Below, in pieces: positions 51,663-59,547 of a DNA stretch of 59,547 nt. The translations under genes and the position numbers were made by a program. Within the stretch, counting starts at the first letter, position 1. Every line of letters starts with the position of its first letter. The notes under the pieces are model-generated. The model was given only the letters and a program-made list of their open reading frames with translations. It was not told where the DNA came from and made no database searches. The stretch is from CAYYFX01 sp964571855 (GTDB lineage: Bacteria > ARS69): positions 1 through 59,547 of the forward strand of contig CAZNDO010000023.1 in assembly GCA_964571855.1 (NCBI GenBank), read 5' to 3'.

Positions 51663-54662
51663 CCCGCCCGTCGCCGCTCCGCCCGGGCCGTGATCGTGCC
51701 CGTCGCCCTCGAAGTGCTGCGCCGCGTCGTCCGTCTCCGGCGCGCGCGTGGCGTGCCGGCGGATCGCGTCCTCCAGCTTCGAGATCCGGTAGTGCACGTC
51801 CTCGTGGTCCGGGTCGATCGCGAGGAGCGAGTGCAGGAACTCCAGTCCCCAGGGCAGGTCCGCGTGGTCCCCCTGCATCGCGAGCTTCGTGTCCAGCCAG
51901 CCCACCGCGGCCTCGACGTTCTCCGGGTTTAGTTCCCGCGCGGCCTCGTAGTACGGCAGCGCCTTGTCGTAGTAGCCGCGCTGCTTCCAGATGCGCCCCA
52001 TCTGCAGCCGGAAGAGGTCATCGTCCGGCGCGAGCAGGGTGGCCTGCCCGGTGCACGCCAGCGCGTAGTCGAACTCCTCGGTCTGGAAGAGGAGGAGCCC
52101 GAGGTTCGCGAAGCCCTGCGCGTAGGTCGTGTCCGTCTCCACGGCCTCGCGCATGTACTGGTGCGCCGCGAAGAACTGCTGCCGAACGCCGTACGCGATG
52201 CCCTGCTCGGAGCGCAGCGTGGCGAAGGAGCGCCGGAGCGCGCCGTCGCGCGGGTTCAGCTCCAGTCCCTCCCGGTACGCCGTCACCGCATCCTCGACCC
52301 GGCCGTCCAGCTCCATCGCCAGCGCCTCGCGCGCGAGGTCCGACGCGCGCACCGCGCGGGCCACCGCCTCCGCGAAGCCCTCGACCGGAGTGTTCGTGAA
52401 CGCTGCGAGCACGTCGTCGCGGATCTGCGCGAGCCCGGGGACGGGATTGACTGTGGGGCTCCCGCGCCGCCGCGCGGCCTCCCGCCGCGCCAGCTCGCCG
52501 TTCGCCTTCGCCGGGACCACGGAGTCCCGCACGAGCCGGCGGACCGTCGCGTCGCCCACCAGGAAGCGACCGAGCAGCGTGTCCGGCGTGCCGATCCAGG
52601 CGGCCTCGCAGGCGCCGAGGATCACCGGTTCCCCGTAGCCGGACAGCACCGCGCCGAAGTCGTGCCGCGCGATCGCGGATCGCGCGACCACGAGCACGTC
52701 GCCGCCGTGGCCCGCCCACAACTCCACCTGCGGGAACACGTCCGCCCAGGCGGCGAGCGCCGCCAGGAAGCCCTCGCGGGTCAGCGCCGACTCCGGGATC
52801 CAGCCGGCCGCGATCCCGCCCTGGTCGAGGTGCGCGCGCACGCGCGCGAGGTACTCGCGCGTGGACGCGGCGATCGCCCGCTCCGTCCAGCGTCCGGCCG
52901 CCTCCAGCACGATGACGTCGTAGCGCGGCGCGCGCGCGAGCAGGTCCTCGGGATCGCCCGTCGCGACGCGCACGCGCCCGTCCAGGAACGCGCCGTACGA
53001 CACGGGTCCCATGCGGACGGCCGCGCGCACCGGGACGCGGCTCACGTCGAAGACGTCGATGCGCTCCAGCGGGTAGGCGATGGCGCCGGCGATCGCCCCG
53101 CCCGTACCGGCGCCGACCACGAGCATCCGCTTCGGACTCCCGTGCAGGAGCAGCGGGATGTGGGCGAGCATCGCGTGCGTGCGCAGCGTGGACTCGTTCG
53201 TTCCCTCGAGGCGGCCGTCCACCAGCAGGCGTCGGGCAAGGCCGCGGCGCAGGATGGCGGCGCCGAGCACCTCGTCCTCCTGGTCGGATGCCAGCCACGA
53301 CTGCTGCGCGCGTCGCGTGACGGAGGCGCGTGCCGCGAGGTCGCTGTCCACGAGCAGCGCGCGCCGGTCCACCGGCGGCGACGTGCGCTCGGCCAGCGCG
53401 GCGCCCGACACCAGCGCCGCGGCGCCGGCCATGCGCAGGGCGCGCGCGTTCGCCTTCGTCACGAGCGCGAACGCGGCGAGCGCCGCGGCCGCCACGGGCA
53501 CCGCGCCCGACGCCCCGTCCAGCCCCAGGGGCGCCACGGCGAGCCGCGCGACGGCGAGTCCCGCGAACGCGCCGGCGGCGAGTCCCGCGCCGGCGGAGGC
53601 GATCCACCGCGCCCGCGCCCCGGGGGTCGCGGGAAGGGACGCGGGCAGGAAGACCGCGGCGGCTCCCGCGAGGACCGCCGCGGGGGCGAGGCGCGGAACG
53701 GCGAACCCGAGCGCGGCGCGGATGACCGCGTCCGCGTCCGGCGCCGCCTGGGCCGACGCGGCGAACGCCGCCGGCAGCGTGCCCCAATCCGCAGTGCGCA
53801 CGAGGACGGCGATGGCGGCCACGCCGGCCAGCGCCGCGCTCGCCGCCATGGGCGGCGCTCCGGCGCGTTGCGCGAGGAATGCGGCCACGAGGGCGCCGAC
53901 GCCTCCCGCGGCCGAGAGGACCGACGCGGTGAGCGGGATCCCGGGCAGCTCGCCCGCGAAGGCGGGGACGAACAGCCGCCGGCCGAGGACGAAGAGTGCC
54001 GCAGCCAGGAAGCCCAGAGCCGCGGCGGCGGCGAACGCCGGGAGCTGCACGGTGACGGGCTCCGCCGCGTCCTCCGCGGCGCGAAGGCGCGCAAGGACCG
54101 CGGCGGCGACGAGAAGCAGCGCGCCGCCGGCCAAGGCGGCCGCGCGCGCGGGATCCGCGGGCACCGCGAGGCCGGCCAAGGTGGGGGCGGCCGCTCCGAG
54201 CACGGCGGCGGCGGTCCCCGCGGCGAGCCCGTGGGCGGCGTCCGGCCCCGGCGGGAGCAGGGAGGCGCCGATGCGGAGCGCCGAGCCGGCAAGCCACGCC
54301 GGCGGTCCCAGGAGCACGGCGCCGGTCACGAGGCGCGCGAGCGTGATCGACACCAGGGACGCGTCCGGGCCGGCACCCATCCAGGCGAGCACCCCGCCGG
54401 CCGGGCCGGCGAGCGCCGCCGCGGCCGTCAGCAGGCCGAGCGCCGCCAGGCGCCGGGCCACCCGGACGCCGGCCGGCCGCGCGTGGTCCCGCGCCCCGAG
54501 ACCCTCGCGGAGCAGGCCGGCGATGAAGGCGGCGGCGGCCACCGCGGCCGCGGTGAGGACCGCCGCCGTGTCCGACCCGAAGAGGCGCACCGCAGCGCCC
54601 GCACCGCCGGACCAGGCGGCGCCGGCGCCGATCCCGAGGAGCGGCAGGAGGAAACCGGGCAT
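51657..54662 (-). CDS. Second MFS-like/spermidine-synthase-like membrane protein with TPR tail
   Basis: 1001 aa from ATG 54662; a TTG at 54680 is an alternative and neither has a good ribosome site. Ala-rich, with about 14 hydrophobic segments to about residue 430. A Rossmann domain has VVGAGTGGAIAGAIAYPLERIDVFDVS, but where the relative at 18.5-21.4 kb has SDSTHP this protein has LEAAGRW, so the catalytic Asp of spermidine synthases is gone. The TPR region (about 790-960) is well formed. The end is a His/Asp/Gly-rich tail (FEGDGHDHGPGG). Same layout as the other copy but probably a different or lost activity. Confidence 0.82.
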   Translation of the reverse strand: MPGFLLPLLGIGAGAAWSGGAGAAVRLFGSDTAAVLTAAAVAAAAFIAGLLREGLGARDHARPAGVRVARRLAALGLLTAAAALAGPAGGVLAWMGAGPDASLVSITLARLVTGAVLLGPPAWLAGSALRIGASLLPPGPDAAHGLAAGTAAAVLGAAAPTLAGLAVPADPARAAALAGGALLLVAAAVLARLRAAEDAAEPVTVQLPAFAAAAALGFLAAALFVLGRRLFVPAFAGELPGIPLTASVLSAAGGVGALVAAFLAQRAGAPPMAASAALAGVAAIAVLVRTADWGTLPAAFAASAQAAPDADAVIRAALGFAVPRLAPAAVLAGAAAVFLPASLPATPGARARWIASAGAGLAAGAFAGLAVARLAVAPLGLDGASGAVPVAAAALAAFALVTKANARALRMAGAAALVSGAALAERTSPPVDRRALLVDSDLAARASVTRRAQQSWLASDQEDEVLGAAILRRGLARRLLVDGRLEGTNESTLRTHAMLAHIPLLLHGSPKRMLVVGAGTGGAIAGAIAYPLERIDVFDVSRVPVRAAVRMGPVSYGAFLDGRVRVATGDPEDLLARAPRYDVIVLEAAGRWTERAIAASTREYLARVRAHLDQGGIAAGWIPESALTREGFLAALAAWADVFPQVELWAGHGGDVLVVARSAIARHDFGAVLSGYGEPVILGACEAAWIGTPDTLLGRFLVGDATVRRLVRDSVVPAKANGELARREAARRRGSPTVNPVPGLAQIRDDVLAAFTNTPVEGFAEAVARAVRASDLAREALAMELDGRVEDAVTAYREGLELNPRDGALRRSFATLRSEQGIAYGVRQQFFAAHQYMREAVETDTTYAQGFANLGLLLFQTEEFDYALACTGQATLLAPDDDLFRLQMGRIWKQRGYYDKALPYYEAARELNPENVEAAVGWLDTKLAMQGDHADLPWGLEFLHSLLAIDPDHEDVHYRISKLEDAIRRHATRAPETDDAAQHFEGDGHDHGPGGAATGGG

Positions 54663-54728
54663 GCGATCGCGAGGGGCCAACGGCGACGGGCTCCGTCCGG
54701 CGGGTGGGGAATCGGGCGCGGGATGATA

Positions 54729-56507
54729 TCACGAACCCCCGGAGAGCCGATCCAGGTTCCCCAGGTTCGCCACGAAGTCCGGGTTCGTGGGATCGATCCG
54801 CCGGCCCGCCTCGAACTGCTCGCGCGCCTCGTCCCGCCGCCCGGCCTTCGCCAGGAAGACGCCGTACAGCAGGCGCACGCGCGTGGAGAAGGGATCGGCC
54901 GCCAGTGCCCGGCGATAGGCGGCCTCCGCCTCGGGGCCGCGCCCGAGGATCTCGAGGACCTGCGCCTTCGACACCAGCGCCTCCACGTAGTCGGGAGCGC
55001 CCGCCAGCGCGAGGTCGAACTCCGCGAGCGCGCGCGCGGGATCGCGCCGCTTCACGTACTGCTGGGCGAGGAGCCGGTGCGCGTCGACGTCGCCCGGATC
55101 GTGGCGCAGCGCGTCGCGGAGCTTCCGCATCGCGCTCTCGTTCAGGTCCAGGGCCTGCAGCGCCACCGCGCGATGGATCGCGGCGCGCGCCTCGTCCACC
55201 GGCCGCGGTCCGGGCAGCCCGGCGTTCGCGACCACCGCGGCGGCCACGACCCCGAGCGCCGGGCCCCACCCGATGCGGCCGCGGCGGCGCCACGCCTCGT
55301 CCAGGCCGAGGCCGGCCAGCACGCAGAGGGCCGGCACCGCCTCCAGCCGGTAGCGGTCCGCCACGAAGAACAGCAGGTTCTGCGCCGCGACCGCGGCCAG
55401 CGTGAACCCGAGCAGCGAGCGCAGGCGCGGCGGCGACGGCCCGCGCGGCGCGAACGCGAGCAGGGCGCCCAGCAGCGCGAGCGGCGCGACGAGCCCGAAT
55501 CCCGGCAGCGGCAGCGACAGCACCGCGGAGTCCCGGCGGAAGTCCTCGTAGTCCGTGTTGCGCGGGGTCTCGCGCGCGTCGAGCAGCAGCAGGACCTTGC
55601 GTCCGAAGGCGCGCGCCCACGCCGCGGGGTCGGCCGCGGCCTCGCGCAGCGCGCGCTCCACCCAGTACGCGGACTCCGCCCGGCGGCTCCCGCGCACGCC
55701 GTCCGCGAAGGGAGCGATCTGCAGCTTGTCCCAGGCGTACCCGGGCTGGATGGCCACCAGGGAGTCCGGGTTCGACCCGTTGCCGAGGTAGAAGTTGATC
55801 CCGCCGTTGAACGACACGAGCACGGGCTCGCCGCCGCCGATCCGGTTCGCGGCGGCGAACGGCAGGACCGGCAGGGCGACCGCGGCGGCCAGCGCCGCCA
55901 CCTCGCGCACGCGCCCGGCACGACGGCGTCCGCGCGCCCACCAGAGCGCCGCGACGGCGGCGTACAGGAAGCTCGTCGGCCGCGTGGCCGCGGAGACGCC
56001 CAGCAGGAGACCGGCGCCGAGGAGTCGCGGGAGGGGTCGCGGGGAGTCCTCGGCATCCAGCAGCAGCCGGACGGCGCCGGCCCAGAGCGCGAGGAGCAGG
56101 GCCGGGGGCAGGAGCTCCCCCTCGAAGTACAGGATGGGGCCGTAAACCGCGAGCAGCCCGCCGGCCAGCCACCCCGCGCGGCGCCGCCCGCCCCGCGCCG
56201 CGAGCGAGGCCGCCAGGAGGATCGTGAGGACGCCCAGCGCGGCGTTCGCCACGCGCGGGGCCATCCAGCTCCCCCCGGTCAGGGCGTACAGCCCGCCGAG
56301 GAGCATGGGGTACATGGGCGGCTGGTAGTACGGGAGCGGAATGGCCGCCGGCCCGTGCTCGGCCACCGCCCGCGCCTGATCGTCGTAGGTCCGGGCGTCC
56401 ACCAGCGGCGACCGGAAGGCGACCTGACCCGACAGGTCGGCGACGAACGCCGCCCGCACGGCGATCGCCAGGAGCAGGAGCACGCCCAAGTCCGCACGGA
56501 GCCGCAT
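54729..56507 (-). CDS. GT39-like membrane glycosyltransferase with TPR tail
   Basis: 592 aa. ATG 56507 with AAGGTGGGG upstream. About 9 transmembrane segments. The first loop has SPLVDARTYDDQARAVAEHGP (acidic motif), then YYQPPMYPMLLGGLYALTGGS, and FNGGINFYLGNGSNPDS is the same loop type as TNGGLNFYIGNG in the enzyme at 38.8-41.1 kb. Residues about 440-590 are TPR pairs. The two enzymes look paralogous. It is divergent from ppdK and lies 66 bp upstream of the second spermidine-synthase-like gene on the minus strand. Confidence 0.87.
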   Translation of the reverse strand: MRLRADLGVLLLLAIAVRAAFVADLSGQVAFRSPLVDARTYDDQARAVAEHGPAAIPLPYYQPPMYPMLLGGLYALTGGSWMAPRVANAALGVLTILLAASLAARGGRRRAGWLAGGLLAVYGPILYFEGELLPPALLLALWAGAVRLLLDAEDSPRPLPRLLGAGLLLGVSAATRPTSFLYAAVAALWWARGRRRAGRVREVAALAAAVALPVLPFAAANRIGGGEPVLVSFNGGINFYLGNGSNPDSLVAIQPGYAWDKLQIAPFADGVRGSRRAESAYWVERALREAAADPAAWARAFGRKVLLLLDARETPRNTDYEDFRRDSAVLSLPLPGFGLVAPLALLGALLAFAPRGPSPPRLRSLLGFTLAAVAAQNLLFFVADRYRLEAVPALCVLAGLGLDEAWRRRGRIGWGPALGVVAAAVVANAGLPGPRPVDEARAAIHRAVALQALDLNESAMRKLRDALRHDPGDVDAHRLLAQQYVKRRDPARALAEFDLALAGAPDYVEALVSKAQVLEILGRGPEAEAAYRRALAADPFSTRVRLLYGVFLAKAGRRDEAREQFEAGRRIDPTNPDFVANLGNLDRLSGGS

Positions 56508-56576
56508 GTTCCCCACCTTACCCGCAGGGGCGCGGCACGCGGAAGGCTTCCGGTCGCCCGCCCGGGGACAACCGGT

Positions 56577-56605
56577 TTGCCCGGCGGGGGAGTTTCGAAT
56601 AGCTT
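56577..56605 (+). promoter_or_regulatory. Weak candidate promoter for ppdK
   Basis: TTGCCC (56577-56582), 17 bp, TAGCTT (56600-56605), with an AT-richer patch just before. Both boxes are poor but the spacing is right and the start codon is 72 bp away. Confidence 0.3.
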
Positions 56606-56677
56606 CGTGCGGCATTTCGGGCGCATTTCGCCATCCCGGGTCGGTTCGCCCCGCCCCCATCCAGAGGTACGGACGTC

Positions 56678-59509
<2,832 letters not shown>

Positions 59510-59547
59510 CGCGCGGCGGGCGCGGGACGTCGGCTGGCCGAAGCGGC

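Overview
The window is one continuous piece of a very GC-rich (by eye about 70-75%) bacterial chromosome with about 42 protein genes, almost no spacer DNA, and many GTG and TTG starts. No rRNA, tRNA, CRISPR array, insertion sequence or phage gene was found. Two secreted proteins end in FlgD/T9SS-type sorting-like domains, there are several lipoproteins with Ig-like modules, and there are many membrane proteins with TPR tails. Together with the split glycyl-tRNA synthetase and pyruvate phosphate dikinase this suggests an uncultured member of the FCB side of the tree, such as Candidatus Eisenbacteria. That placement is inference from gene style, not from a marker-gene tree.

Layout. 0.1-3.8 kb: a secreted FlgD-tailed protein (minus), a voltage-gated K+ channel and a DUF4143 ATPase with a palindrome upstream. 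3.8-4.3 kb: a non-coding gap. 4.3-10 kb: a secreted protein, RecO, an AhpD-like protein, a small membrane-anchored protein, a free-methionine-sulfoxide-reductase-like GAF protein and a hybrid PAS histidine kinase. 9.8-13.3 kb (minus): an operon of PTS EIIA, a short zinc-ribbon protein, a UDPGP-type uridylyltransferase and DUF3810. 13.4-18.2 kb: a TPR membrane protein, a long inverted repeat, then two STAS proteins, an ECF sigma factor and a membrane-anchored partner. 18.5-23.5 kb (minus): a spermidine-synthase-like membrane protein, a methyltransferase and a DUF368 polyprenyl-phosphate transporter. 23.7 kb: a DUF533/TerB protein.

24.5-41.1 kb is the most striking part: an eleven-gene run, mostly joined by 1-8 bp overlaps. 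It starts with glyQ, a small acetyltransferase and glyS. It continues with three alkaline-phosphatase-superfamily enzymes, a DUF3604 lipoprotein, a GT2 glycosyltransferase, two GT39-like membrane glycosyltransferases and a YfhO-type membrane protein. The second half reads like an envelope glycan or lipid modification system whose substrate cannot be read from sequence. The three phosphatase-like proteins share a C-terminal LKxxGYL ending.

41.3-48.5 kb holds four exported proteins, two of them behind clear TTGACA-17-TATAGT/TAAGGT promoters. 48.6-59.5 kb holds an isocitrate/isopropylmalate dehydrogenase, a TPR membrane protein, a second spermidine-synthase-like TPR membrane protein, a GT39-TPR protein (the last two on the minus strand), and ppdK, whose product carries an unusual lysine-rich tail.
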